In this document: positions 49,579 through 60,501 of the stretch, piece by piece | Layout: each line of letters opens with the position of its first letter | Numbering within the stretch: the stretch's first letter is position 1 | Position numbers and translations under genes: made by a program | DNA from: Sambucus nigra | Lineage: Eukaryota; Streptophyta; Magnoliopsida; Dipsacales; Adoxaceae | Length of the DNA stretch: 64,000 bases | Assembly: GCA_949130495.1 (NCBI GenBank) | Contig: OX422211.1 | Location: 400,391,049-400,455,048 of the forward strand | Direction of reading: 5' to 3' | Notes under the pieces: model-generated | What the model was told of the DNA's origin: nothing | Databases searched by the model: none | Seen by the model: the letters and a program-made list of their open reading frames with translations, nothing else

Positions 49579-49943
49579 AGCTCATCGATCGAGGCCATTC
49601 GCTTCTACACTTAGAAAAATTCTGCTTTTGATAAAAAATTAATCCAGACTTCAAAAATAACTTTCAAAAACATTTCCTAAATATTTATGCAAATATTTAA
49701 AGCTCCAATAAAACATTTTTACTGATAGAGCGTAGTTGAGTAGTGGGAATGAGCTGAGCAGCACGTTGCATGTAACATGATGCACGTGAAGAAAGTGGAT
49801 GCATTGAATTCGGATACAGGCCGTCGAGGATGATCATGTTGACGTGCCGAATGTAGCGGTATCAGACATATGAACTGTGATCTAGGAGAAAACAGAAAAT
49901 TCCTAGAATCTACCCCGGACATTTATATAATTATGTCCTTATA

Positions 49944-49948
49944 AAAAT
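49944..49948. repeat. Target site duplication AAAAT (right)
   Basis: Pairs with AAAAC at 41234-41238; one substitution. Confidence 0.78.
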
Positions 49949-50644
49949 AAAAATGCCTAAGGTGACCTTTCCTACCACAATATGAACATGTGTAAACGGG
50001 TGGAACGACACCTATGGGTTACCTTTTCTAACATCCTTATAATTGGTTGACCCTCTAAAACAAATAATGGTTTTGTCTTTAGCATTAGAAGGATGAGAAC
50101 AAGATGATCCATTACCATCACTATCAAACCTACTTGAGTCTGTCAAATTATTTTTTAACTTCAAAATTTTTGACTCAAGCAAAGAATTAGACTCTTCCAA
50201 TTTAAGGGATGCCTTTTTGAAATTTTGAACAATTCCTAAAAGGGTATCTCTCTCTCCCTTAATTAAAGAAAACTTTTCCCTAAGAGTCTCTTCACGTGCC
50301 ACAAACACATTGATTAAAATATTTTTGTCATCTTTGGCACAAACTCAAACCATCGAATTTTAAAGGTCCTCCAATTCTTTTTCTAAAAAAAGGACCCTAT
50401 CATCAATCTCGTTATTGGAAAGTTTTAAAGCAACAACATCATGGTCCAACAAAACAAATTTTTCATGATAAAAATCTAGTTGATTTTGAACCGTTTGCAA
50501 AAGATCCATCGCGGATTTAAAACGAGAATTTTCTTTTTCCAAAAAATCAATTCTTTTAGCAAACGTCAAATTCAAATGATTTATATCATCAAAACTTTGA
50601 CTCGTGTCATCAAAGAGGGGAATCCGATTAGATAAGTGCTCCAT
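49949..50644 (-). pseudogene. gag-like frame of INT6, 5' part (broken)
   Basis: Start at 50644, coiled coil, knuckle near 49955-50000. Has the two stops shared with INT4 and INT5 (50360-50362 and 50345-50347) but not the 1-bp deletion, and its own change to ATGGGTTACC near 50011. Confidence 0.75.
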
Positions 50645-50741
50645 CAGAAAAATTGCGATTTTTCACAAAACTTATTTAAAAAAAATCAACATCACATAAA
50701 TTTTGCGGAAAATAGGAATACGCGATAAATTAGCGTAACCC

Positions 50742-50753
50742 GCTCTGATACCA
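50742..50753 (-). other. Primer binding site (outer), INT6/LTR G
   Basis: Perfect TGGTATCAGAGC on minus. The inner copy near 50826-50849 is strongly mutated. Confidence 0.82.
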
Positions 50754-50756
50754 ATT

Positions 50757-52023
50757 TGTAAACGTGAGTAGACAAATTGTATCAGACAGTAAATCCTCGA
50801 AAAATCAGGATTACGCGATAAAATAGTGTAACCCTCTCTCATACGAATTTGAAAAACGTGACGGCGTGTGATTATTGATTAAATTCGTAAATTTCTACTT
50901 TGGCTCACTTATTTAATTAGAGTCTATTTTTAAATCAAATTAAATCAGCCCCTAAACATGCATCTAAAGTACGTGTGTCAATCCATAAATAAATAAAGCA
51001 TGCAACACAAATTTCAGGAAAAATCCCCGAAGGACAAAACCTTTTTATTTCTAGAACTTTGAAAAGTTTACAAGACCATTGACTTACATACCATCTTGCT
51101 TTCTCCCGCAAGATTAATTCACGGTGTCTTCGTCAAACCTTTCAAGCAACGGCTAGAAATATGAAGTGGTTCACGCATGGGTATACCTCAAGGACGCGCA
51201 ATCCAGACATGCAGTCTAAAATATTTACAAGGACTCCCTCCACAATAGCACGCAGCTGTCGGTTGTAAAGCTCTCCCCGCAATGTTTGAACAAATAGCAA
51301 AATATGTTCTTAGGTTCCACAAAACAACTCACGCAAAAGTAATTGGGATTTTTGTGAATTGTAAACAAAACAAATATTTGAACCCTTAAATTGTTGGAGA
51401 AGAAAACATTCTGCCAAAAGATATTTATCGAAGATATTCTGGGCAGATAAACCAAAACCAAAAGAAACTTTTTAAAGTTTCAAACTGTTTCTCCACGTTT
51501 AAAAAACAAAGATGACATTCCTTTTTATAGGAATTTGAGGCGATCAAAGAGATCAGCATGAAAGTAGCGTGTCGGCCAAAAAGTCATATCGCTCGAACGA
51601 GAATCCCATCTCGCATGAACGAGGGACACGTGTCGTTCGAATGAGATCTTGATCTCGTTTGAATGACCTAGGCCTCGAAACCTAGGTCCGCTTACTGCCT
51701 TAAATTTTTTTTCAAACCTCTTCAAAAAACCAATGTTTTCCAAAACAACTAATAACCTTTTTATAAATAACATTTATAAAAACATTTTTATATAAAATAT
51801 TTTTAAAACTCCTTTTAAAAATATCCCAACACTCTTAATATGAAACGTAAATGAAACTTTAACACAATATCTTACGAAAGATCATATTGATGGGCTTGAA
51901 TGTTGACAACTTATAATTCGAATTCGTCTTTTGTAGATGAAAACTTCTTCAATTCTTCGACGATTGTAACAGTATATGACATAATTAATTATGACGGACA
52001 TTTATAAAAAATATGTCCTTATA
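50757..52023 (-). repeat. Array LTR G (right end of the array)
   Basis: 1267 bp. It is shorter partly because the palindrome ladder lost one module with its 32-bp spacer. After the U3 end at 52023 the sequence changes to a decayed Tekay pol, so this is the outer border of the array. Confidence 0.9.
51590..51665 (-). promoter_or_regulatory. Palindrome ladder in LTR G (4 modules)
   Basis: Modules at 51590, 51612, 51634 and 51656: exact 22, 22, 22 spacing. Relative to the other LTRs one module is missing, yet the spacing register is kept. Confidence 0.72.
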
Positions 52024-53308
52024 TGTGTGAAAGTCAAATTGGGATGAAATCCTTCAGAAGGAGGAGATGGTCAAGGACTATATAACAGCGATGATCATAA
52101 CACCCGGGATCATTTTGAGGGTTATAAATTCACACGCAAGGGATACGTCTTGTTAGTATATGATTAAATAATTATTAGAAGATAGGGGAGAGTCTTACTC
52201 AGTCAATGATTAGGGTGGCTTATGCTTCAATAGGAATTTAATTATCCCAGATAACAAGGACCTATAGCGCATAGCTATGGAAGATGTGCATGGGTTACAG
52301 GTTTTTGGTGTGTCCCGAAGAGGGATACGATGTACTAGGTGATGATGAAATAATTATGTGTGCATCGATGTGGAGTGAGATGTAAAAAAGTTGTCACCAT
52401 GTGCAGCACTCTTCGGATGGAGAAGGTTGATCCTAGGTGACCAATTGGAGTTTTACAACCATTGGAGATTCAGTGAGTTAATGGGGGTGTATACCGATGG
52501 ATTTCATTAGGGATTACAAACATCGCGGAGCGATCAATATTCCTTTGGGTTATTGATATAGGTTGACCAAGGTGGAGCAGCTCTTACTAACTTGGGTGTA
52601 TTACACAATGAGGCGGTAATGCCCCACTTTTCATTGTAGAAATAGAGTGAGCCAGCACAAGTGCCGTTCAACATTTTTTGGGGATTAACATAAGATCCTC
52701 GTATCCCACTCCTTATAAATTTTTTGGGAGGTAAAGGGGACGGAGTTGCAGTGGAGTACAACTTATCACTCACTTGTTGGTTAGAGGCGGGGGAAACAAG
52801 CTTATTGGATCGAAGATGTTCCAAGACACTCCTACAAAGATTGAGTTGATCCGAGGACGTATAAGGATAGTTTATGGAATGGAGAAAAGTTATACAGATG
52901 TAGAATGGAGACACTTAGAGTTTAATGTGGGTGACTAGGTGTTATTACCGGTGTCCTTTCCCGATCATTGAGAGAATATGGCCACTTGCATATAGGCTCG
53001 CCCTACCAGAGGACTTACTGAGGATTCATGATGTGTTCCATATATCATCATTACGGAGGTATCTCAAGGATGAGTTGTCATATTGTCATATTTCATTAGA
53101 GGAGATAGGCCTACAGCTAGATATCACATACGAGGAGAGGCCCGTTACCATTTTAGAAAATAGAGAGAGGAAGCTTTGTTCGAAGGTGGTATCGATAGTT
53201 CGGGTTCAGTGGGGGCATTATAATGCTGATGGGTCGACTTGGGAGCATAAGGATGATATGAGGGAAATTATCTTGAGCTCTTTGTACGAGGTATGTATGA
53301 ATTTCTAG
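52024..53308 (+). pseudogene. Decayed integrase end of a second Tekay element
   Basis: Plus-strand translation gives scattered Tekay integrase matches (MDFI-like and DRLTKV segments near 52495-52570, YHSL near 52765) with many stops and gaps. From about 52945 to 53290 there is a readable C-terminus: PFPIIERIWPLAYRL, DVFHISSLRRYLKDE and YEERPVTILE, followed by a chromodomain-like tail WEHKDDM, all close to the C-terminus of the full-length Tekay element. The array interrupts this pol on its left side. Confidence 0.78.
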
Positions 53309-53336
53309 GATGAAATTACGTTGTTAGGGGCAAGTA

Positions 53337-56220
53337 TGTAACACCTCGTATGTTTAAAAGTATTTTAAATTACACGTGTGTACACATTTTTAATTAAACT
53401 GGGAAATAAAATGACTTAAACAAATATTAATTAATGAATAAAAAATGAATATTATATATATATATATATATATGTATGTATTTACTTGTGAGATAAGTAA
53501 ATGAAAACATATTAAATTATGCTACGTTAAAGTATGTTAAAGCGATGGATTTATTAGTACTTCATTCGGGACACATGAGTATAGTCGTGTCGGGAAAGAA
53601 ATGGAATTTAATGTTAGGTGAATCAGATGGTAATTTTGAGTGCGCCAATGGTTCGAAATGGGCCAAAATAGTCCTGAAGAGGCCGGGGGTTACAATTGGG
53701 TTCCTGGGGCTTTTTAGACTAAGCGGGAGCCGTAATAGGGTATACAGGTCATTTTACTTAAGGGGGCTGACACTATTTTGACATTGGAGTGTTTTAGATT
53801 AATATATAATCAAGGTGGATAGAGGGGGGCTGCTATCCATCCACCCAAAGGCTGGGGTGTGAGAAAGTGAGAAAAGTTAAGAGAAAGGGAGAAAAGAAGA
53901 CGAAAAGAGGATCCGGGGAGAAACGCTATTATTTTCGGGTTAAAGATCATCATCAACAGAAGAGTTTCATAGGATAAATCTCGGAATCTACCATTTTAAA
54001 GGAAATTATTTACTGGCTTTAATATCCGTATGTAGTTATAATTGTTCATGCAATTTGGTGTAGAATAACACAAATTTTGGATTGGGAAAACTATGTAAAT
54101 CTAGGTCATGAATGAAGTAAATGTTAGGAGATGAATCCAAGGATAATTATATGTTGAATATGATATAATTTGATAAATAAACATAGTTTCTTATATTATT
54201 TAAAAAGAAAAGATCAAATCTTGAAAGTAGGGTTTAGTACTACATGATTTATTGATTTAATTGATGAATAATCCTAAGTTATGATGGCACTCTGTCAAAA
54301 ATTTTAATGTCACTTAAAATGCACGCTATTTTATTTTTACTTTCAATTAGACTATGACCCATAGATATAAAGAAATATACAGATCTTATCTTTCCTGTGA
54401 GTTTTGATTCAGGTCATCTGAACTTCTGTGGTTTAATATTTGATTTTGCAAATTTTTTTGTCACTTCCAATGCATGACTTTTTATTTGTATTTTGAATTA
54501 GACCGTGAGACATAGATGTAAAGAAAGGCACCGATATTATCTTTCAAAGGAATCGATCTTATCTTTCCACTAATCTTTGAATCGGGTCAGTTAGACTTCT
54601 ATGGATGGAGTAATATCCATCTTAGTAAAAGGTGTTCAATTTATCAGAATATTAGATTTGTTCGAATTTGTGATTTTTAGGGATTCTAATGGGATATGGA
54701 CTCTTATATTTTTACCTATTTAAATGGAGAATGTGGGAGGACATTTTAAAACTCATACTAACCTATTCCCAAGAGACTTTCTCTCCCAAAATACCTCCCC
54801 TCTTTCATGAAAAACCCTAACCTGCATTAAAGAAGATTTTCAAGTAGACCGTTTGAGGATTAGTCATGGGGCTTAGTGTCCAGGGATAAGTTTAGATTTT
54901 TGGGAATTTAGTATAAGGATTAGGACGTGTCATAGGCTAACCGGGAATAGATTTCGTGTGAGGAAATACGTGACTAAGCGAGTAAATGATCACAGGTGGA
55001 AATCTAGAAATCGGATTAATATTTCAGGATGGCTTGGATAGTGATTAGTTAGATTATCACGTTATCCAGAAGCATATAATCATTGAGTTAAAATATAAGT
55101 AAAGGTAATCCTTAGATAAGATCGGTAAGTCAGGTTAGACTTTGGGATTTGGCAGGCTAGTGCTACGAGAGATATTACGCACGTTAGCCGACTATATATG
55201 TATACACGTATCGGGTATGACTAGTATATGTATGTATGTGTGTGATTGAATTTATGTGAGAATACCTACTCTAATATGTTATCATTAGAGGTTGTACATA
55301 GTGGGTTATCAACCCTTGCGTTAACCAGCAACTATTAGATTATTTTCCCAAGTCATAGTACTGTTGCATGACCACGATTTGTATATGGGGATAGGTATTG
55401 GTTTTAAATCCAATGGGGAGTGATGTGTTATGGTTACCACCTAGGGATGTATGTTTATGACCACCTATATTATGTATTATGTTTTGGGATCGATGGTGAC
55501 ACTCCGACCCATTGCCCAGGGGTGGGATATGATGTACCTAGGGCCTGATAGCATACTGGGGATGGATTCGAAAGGTCTAGCTCGGGGATGCTATGCATAT
55601 ACGTATAAAGAGTGATATATGTATATGTGTTTAAATGATTATATGAAAATCAAAGCCTAGCTTGTGTATGGTTACATTACCTATGTAGCGAGACAAATAT
55701 AATTAATAAAGCCTAACTTATAGCGTATGAATTAACTATGCAGTACAGAGTATGAGGTATTGTTGGTTCACATATGATGGAATTTGTATGTATGACGGTT
55801 GCTGAGCCCTATCGGTGGGCTTCGAGGCGTGCACCCGGTGGACTCCTATGTGTTACTAAGCAGAGGTCAAGGTTTGCGAGGGCATCCAGTCGTTATGTAA
55901 ATCTTATGTCTCGTCCTTTTTATAATTCTGTACTTAGTGGACTTTGTGGATGAACCGTCCGAGGTTTTTTCCATTTATATTTTTGTCGTACATTGGGCAT
56001 AGTGGTTGTTTATTTTATCTTGCAATTCACATCTAGATGCATTCTTAGGTTAAAAAGATAAAATTGGTTTAATCACAATTTTTTTATTTAGTGTTTTATT
56101 AATTTGGGTAATTTTGTTTATTTTAATATAGTTTGAGTAAAAATTAATTTATGAAATAACTTTTTTAATTTGGTTTGTGTAATTTTTGGAACCATCCCAT
56201 CCAAATAGTGTCGCCTCACA
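53337..56220 (+). repeat. 3' LTR of the second Tekay element (degenerate)
   Basis: Begins TGTAACACCTCG just after a polypurine-like TTAGGGGCAAGTA. From 53560 to 53770 it aligns with the Tekay LTR (GAGTGCGCCAA, GTCCTG, GGTCATTTTA). I end it at GCCTCACA (56220), giving about 2.88 kb, close to the 2.96-kb relative. The last 250 bp also loosely resemble a copia LTR end, so the right border is uncertain. It holds a diverged tandem duplication (54309-54604) and a TA microsatellite (53453-53473). No gene seen. Confidence 0.6.
54309..54604 (+). repeat. Diverged tandem duplication in Tekay-2 LTR
   Basis: 54309-54431 resembles 54460-54604 (GTCACTT..., AATTAGAC, AGACTTCT/GAACTTCT ends). Offset about 151 bp. 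Confidence 0.6.
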
Positions 56221-56229
56221 TTCTCAGAT

Positions 56230-56240
56230 TGGTATCAGAG
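56230..56240 (+). other. Primer binding site of a decayed copia element
   Basis: TGGTATCAGAG followed by T instead of C. It lies just after TTCTCA, the same LTR-end sequence as in the SIRE element. The Tekay-2 LTR abuts it directly. Confidence 0.65.
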
Positions 56241-56283
56241 TGGGTACACTAAATTATCGTGATAGGTCCTTTAAGGCTTGATT

Positions 56284-57941
56284 ATGGAAAATTATCATTT
56301 TTGAGGATTCTGATTTTTAATGGTTCTAACTACCCATACTGGAAAGTGCATATGAGGTCAACACTTAAGTCATTAGATGAGCGGATTTGGCAAGGGGTTG
56401 TTACAGGGTGGTTCCCCTAATGTGTTTAGAAGGAGAAGTTTTTGTTCCTAAACCCGTAGAAAGATGGAGTGAGGATGAGAATAAGCTAGCAAATTATGAT
56501 TCGCGTGGCTTAAAAGCTCTTTTAGTGTGGTCACACTGGAGGAGTTTCACCGTATTATGACATGTGAAATGTCTACAAGGGGCTTGGGACACACTCGGAC
56601 TCACCCATGAGGGTACAAGTGCTGTTAAGGCTTCCGAACTCCAAAATATCGCCACTCAATTTGAAACCATTAAAATGGCGGAGAGTGAATACTTCGATGA
56701 GTTCTACTGTAGATTATCTGATATTACGAGCTCGCCTTTTAACTTGGGAGAGAAAATACCTGAAAACTGTGTTATCAAGAAAATATTAAGGTCCTTGCCT
56801 GATAGATTTTGTCCTAAAGTAATGGTGTTAAATTCCTTAGGCATGTTAGACTCTACAAAACTCGAGAAACTTGTAGGTGATCTTCAAACCTATGAACTCG
56901 ACATGTTTATCTCCAAAAAGACTACGAAAGATAAGGGCAGTACTTTGAAATCCTAGAAGGAGGAAACACATGTCTTGGATGATGAGTCACACATCAACTC
57001 CAATGATATGGCTAAATTTTCTATGAAGTTTAGAAAATTTCTTAAGTTTAATAAAGATAAATTTAAAAACGATTATAAGAAATTTGAGAAGTCTAAGTAT
57101 AACAAGGTCGATAAACTCCCTAAGAATCGTAATGATAATCTTAAGAGGGATGAGTTGAATCGGGGTTTTGGTTACAAGAGGTATGACCATAGGATAGCTG
57201 AGTGTCCTACTAAACTAAGAAATGAGGGTAAGAAACCTATTGCTTACAATGTCACCCTTAGTGAAAATGAACCGGAAGAGGGGCCGACTCACCCATTCAC
57301 TTCACTGCGCTCATGGCTAGTCGTGCTTATTTCGATGAGAAATTTTCCCCCAAAGATAGTTCTTTTCATGACACCTCCAAGGCCATTTTGGTGAAACCTA
57401 AGTGTTTGATGGTAGAGAGTGTGGAGAATAGAGTGAGAATGAAGAAGAGGAAAATGAAGTGAGTGAGATCCTTCCATGAGTTGTATGCAGAACCTTTGAA
57501 ATTGAAGATGGAAAGCTTGAGGTTAGAAGTTGGGATGAAAGAACGTGTCATAGGAAATTATTAAAGTGTTTTAATTAAAGATCTTAGTATATGTGAGAGG
57601 ACTCTTCAAGAGAAGCTAGTGCTTATTGAAGGTTAGCGATATAGTCTTCAAAGTTTAATGGAGTCTATGAAGAAAGATCTTCTTGATTTTGAAGATACTA
57701 GGAGTTTACTTGAGTATATGATCATTGATCTTGAAGATAAATTGATAGACTCGAGTCTTGCCAAGTTTGATTTGGAGTCTAGGCCAGAAAAATTGGATAC
57801 GATGTTAGGCATCGTCCAAATAAAAAATGACAAGTGTGGTATTGGCTTCAATACATAAAATGCTTTCGCTAATAAAGCCAAAAACATGACTTTGAAAGAG
57901 TCAACCGTTGATAAGAATGTTAAAAGAGGTCAACCTGTAGG
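56284..57941 (+). pseudogene. gag: SIRE-type copia gag (decayed, interrupted)
   Basis: Plus-strand Gag with a frameshifted start at 56284. The NYPYWK segment near 56321-56345 marks the N-terminal domain. UBN2-like core, open at 56564-56956, has FETIKMAESEYFDEFY and FNLGEKIPENCVIKKILRSLP, matching Gag of the SIRE element. At 57160-57205 a degenerate knuckle retains only part of its ligands (GYKRYDHRIAEC). A charged coiled-coil region with several stops follows, to about 57900. The gag-only element interrupts it at 57941. No pol is visible. Confidence 0.8.
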
Positions 57942-59006
57942 TGTGGCAACTCGCTCAAAATAATAACGGATGGCCAGCCCTATACTACATTAAATCAGGT
58001 ATCTCATATGGCACAGTCTCAACATCAACTGACAATACTAAATAATAAGGCTAACTACACGAAATCATTAAAAGTAGGTTGTCAAAAATTTAAAACTTTT
58101 ATTTAACAACAACAATAACAAAACCAAATTTACAACAATAACCAACAATACACATCTAACTATGATGAGTGATAAGTGCAAACTCCATAAATACACAAGA
58201 GTGCAATACAATGTACAAACAAAATACCCGAATATGCTGTCGGGTAACAGACAATACAAATATGAGAAATGAAATATGAAAGTGTTAATCTACAACACTT
58301 GACTACTAACTCCATATTCAACTGAATCCTAATCTAGATATACAAAGATAGGAATAGACTAAACCAAAGTGCCGCAACAGTCCGCTACTGCCACAGCTCC
58401 ACAAATACTGGATGGATGAACATCAATGGCGTCCTTGCGGAGGAACACCTAAAGTAATACAATAGATACATGTTGGAGAAAATATAAACGGGTCAGATCC
58501 CGAGTTGAAAAACATTTTATAGCAAGTGTATTAAAATGCATAATAATTATAAATGCATTATTACATGATTTAATGGAATCGAACTCTCCGTAATCATTGA
58601 ACTCACCCCTCCAATAATGCGTACGCTAAACGTATGTACGTGATCTCCAAAAGGATGCCCAATCCTATTAGGGAAAAAGGATTCTAACTTAAACCCAAGT
58701 GAATTATTTAATTGAAATCATCTACCTGATCTCCCAATCTACACTTATCTATTTTCATTAAATTATATACTTTAACATTAGTATTATAGTTATCTTTATA
58801 ATGTTCATTTGTTGAAAATATAAAGTTGTACAATCATTCTCATAACCACATCATCACAATACATCAACATTCTCAATTACTAGAATTTCATATATTCTAG
58901 TGATGCCCTTATTTGGCATGTAATCAATATATAATTATTATATGTGAGTTATTAGCATCAAGAGTTAAGGACTAAACTCCTCCCGATTCTCAACACGGCA
59001 CTGCGT

Positions 59007-59068
59007 TTCATGCGTGGGACGTCTCGTCGAAGCGAAATCCGAACAAGGAACCCCCCCGTTACACTACT
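59007..59068. repeat. Conserved box, copy 6
   Basis: TTCATGCGTGGGACGTCTCG, then GAAATCC, AACAAGGAACCCCCCCG and CACTACT. Confidence 0.75.
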
Positions 59069-59184
59069 TCTAACCGTATTGATCCTCGAGGCTCATTATG
59101 CCCTCAATGAAAGATGCACGTAACCCAAATTATTATCCAAATTTTAATTAATTAATATTACCAATTCTCAACAGTACACGGTGT

Positions 59185-59246
59185 TTCATGCGTGGGACGT
59201 CTCGCCAAAGCGAAATCCAATCAAGGAACCCCCCCGTTACACTACT
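59185..59246. repeat. Conserved box, copy 7
   Basis: 178 bp after copy 6; same core with single changes. Confidence 0.75.
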
Positions 59247-59336
59247 CCTGGCACTGTCGATCGTCGGGACAGGTGATATATATAAGTATGAGCATTAAGG
59301 ACTAACTTCTCCCCAATTTCCAACATTACACTGCGG

Positions 59337-59397
59337 TTCGTGCGTGGGACGTCTCGCAGAGGCGAAATCCAAACAAGGATCCCCCCGATACACTAAT
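59337..59397. repeat. Conserved box, copy 8
   Basis: 152 bp after copy 7; ends CACTAAT. Confidence 0.72.
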
Positions 59398-60501
59398 CCT
59401 GGCAATGTAGGTCGTTGAGGTCCATTATGCCCTTGATACCCAAGTACAATCACAAGCAATAATAACCATCCAACTGAGCTATAACTCGAAGCACACAGTC
59501 TCACAGCCTATCATCTTCCAGTTTCCCATACCTCGTAGCAAACTGGGGCCACCTGGTGGGGTTCAACGGCACCCACCTCATGATCAACTCACTCACATAA
59601 CGTCCCGGGAAGCGGTCATAGTTCCTAACCGGCAGGTGAGAGCGACACATACCCACGACCTCTCACCCCCAAAATACATAATGTATATATATATATATAT
59701 ATGTCATATGATGACCACCATGGACGACTATGACCTGGGGAATATCCACACCCTGCACTTTGAGCCAGGATGCTCACCCTCTACGCACGTAACTTCCCAA
59801 TGATAGCAAGGAGAGGGTATTCCTAACCATGTATATATACCATCATATAAGGTATACATGCATCCCACATAATAAAGATATACCATCATATAAGGTATAC
59901 CTGCAACATCATTTTCATTTTCATTATACGCTCTTAGGCACAATAGATTTAATGTCATTGTTTAGTATATCTATCTCTTGATACACTAATCGTCATTTCT
60001 CACACATCATCCCCACTTAGTATAAACTATACTATTTCTCACTTGAAGCTCACATGTCGCTTCTAATTATGAATTGTCTCTCAATTCTTTTAAGTTAAGG
60101 ATATTCTTTATCCTAAAGCACCTCTATTTACATTTCTAATTCTCCATCCATAATATGGTTCAATTCATTTTATGAACCTTCAAAGTTATCCCATTTGAGA
60201 TTTTGATCCTAAGATCCAATATCTCTAAATTAATCTCATTCTTTCATATAATTATAAATATCATCTCCAAATAGAATCTCGAATCAAGGTGGGCTTCCCC
60301 ACTTAGAGTATACCATAATCCTCATTCGGTATTCCTCAAATTAAGTCAATAAGACTCCAATAATTTCTTATAAAGGAAACTTTCTAAAAGTCTCCAAAAC
60401 ATACTCCAAATAACTCCTCTAGAGGTTCCCAATCGATAACCTCGAACAAAATGGGACGAAATTCTCCTTAGAAAAACAATCCCTCAAAAGCCCTGTTTCC
60501 C

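Larger units (their letters stand above)
41239..49943 (-). mobile_element. Full-length SIRE/Sirevirus-type Ty1-copia element
   Basis: 8.7 kb with LTRs of 993-995 bp, tRNA-iMet primer site, gag-PR-IN-RT-RH order (copia order) and polypurine tract AGGGGGAGATT. Motifs fit the SIRE/Maximus lineage: UBN2-type Gag with two CCHC knuckles, a long 3' non-coding region, and EEVYVEQLKGFED in RT. Its 3' region, polypurine tract, LTR ends and U3 palindromes are homologous to the array units, making it their autonomous relative. The coding frame carries six stops and two frameshifts. It is inserted in INT6, that is, inside its own derivative. Confidence 0.92.
48951..49943 (-). repeat. 5' LTR of SIRE-type element
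   Basis: 993 bp, closely similar to 41239-42233. U3 starts at 49943 with a mutated end (TA). TATA box at 49444-49451; palindrome ladder at 49472-49578 upstream of it. Confidence 0.92.
49949..50756 (-). mobile_element. INT6, right part
   Basis: Continuation of INT6: knuckle region, coiled coil, gag-like start at 50644, leader and primer site at 50742-50753. Confidence 0.87.
1..52023 (-). mobile_element. Tandem array of non-autonomous SIRE-type copia units sharing LTRs
   Basis: The pattern LTR-internal-LTR-internal repeats head to tail at a period of about 3.86 kb. It is plainest at 26652-39487, where four LTRs and three internal regions follow one another with nothing between them and no target duplications at the junctions. 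With three later insertions removed, the window holds about 24 kb of array: seven LTRs (A partial, B-G) and six internal regions (INT1-INT6). Each internal region reads, on the minus strand, tRNA-iMet primer site, broken gag-like frame with coiled coil and CCHC, long 3' untranslated region, polypurine tract. No pol is present. The left end is outside the window. The right end lies in a decayed Tekay element. Shared LTRs point to LTR-LTR unequal recombination, or to multimeric cDNA. Confidence 0.88.

Noticed and set aside
53453..53473. TA microsatellites here and at 59684-59702 as promoters or origins
   Set aside because: Simple repeats inside decayed LTRs, with no other signal.
55200..56226. 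A separate 1-kb copia LTR ending at TTCTCA
   Set aside because: I could not find a convincing start. The Tekay-2 LTR through 56220 gives an expected length. The alternative is noted in that entry.
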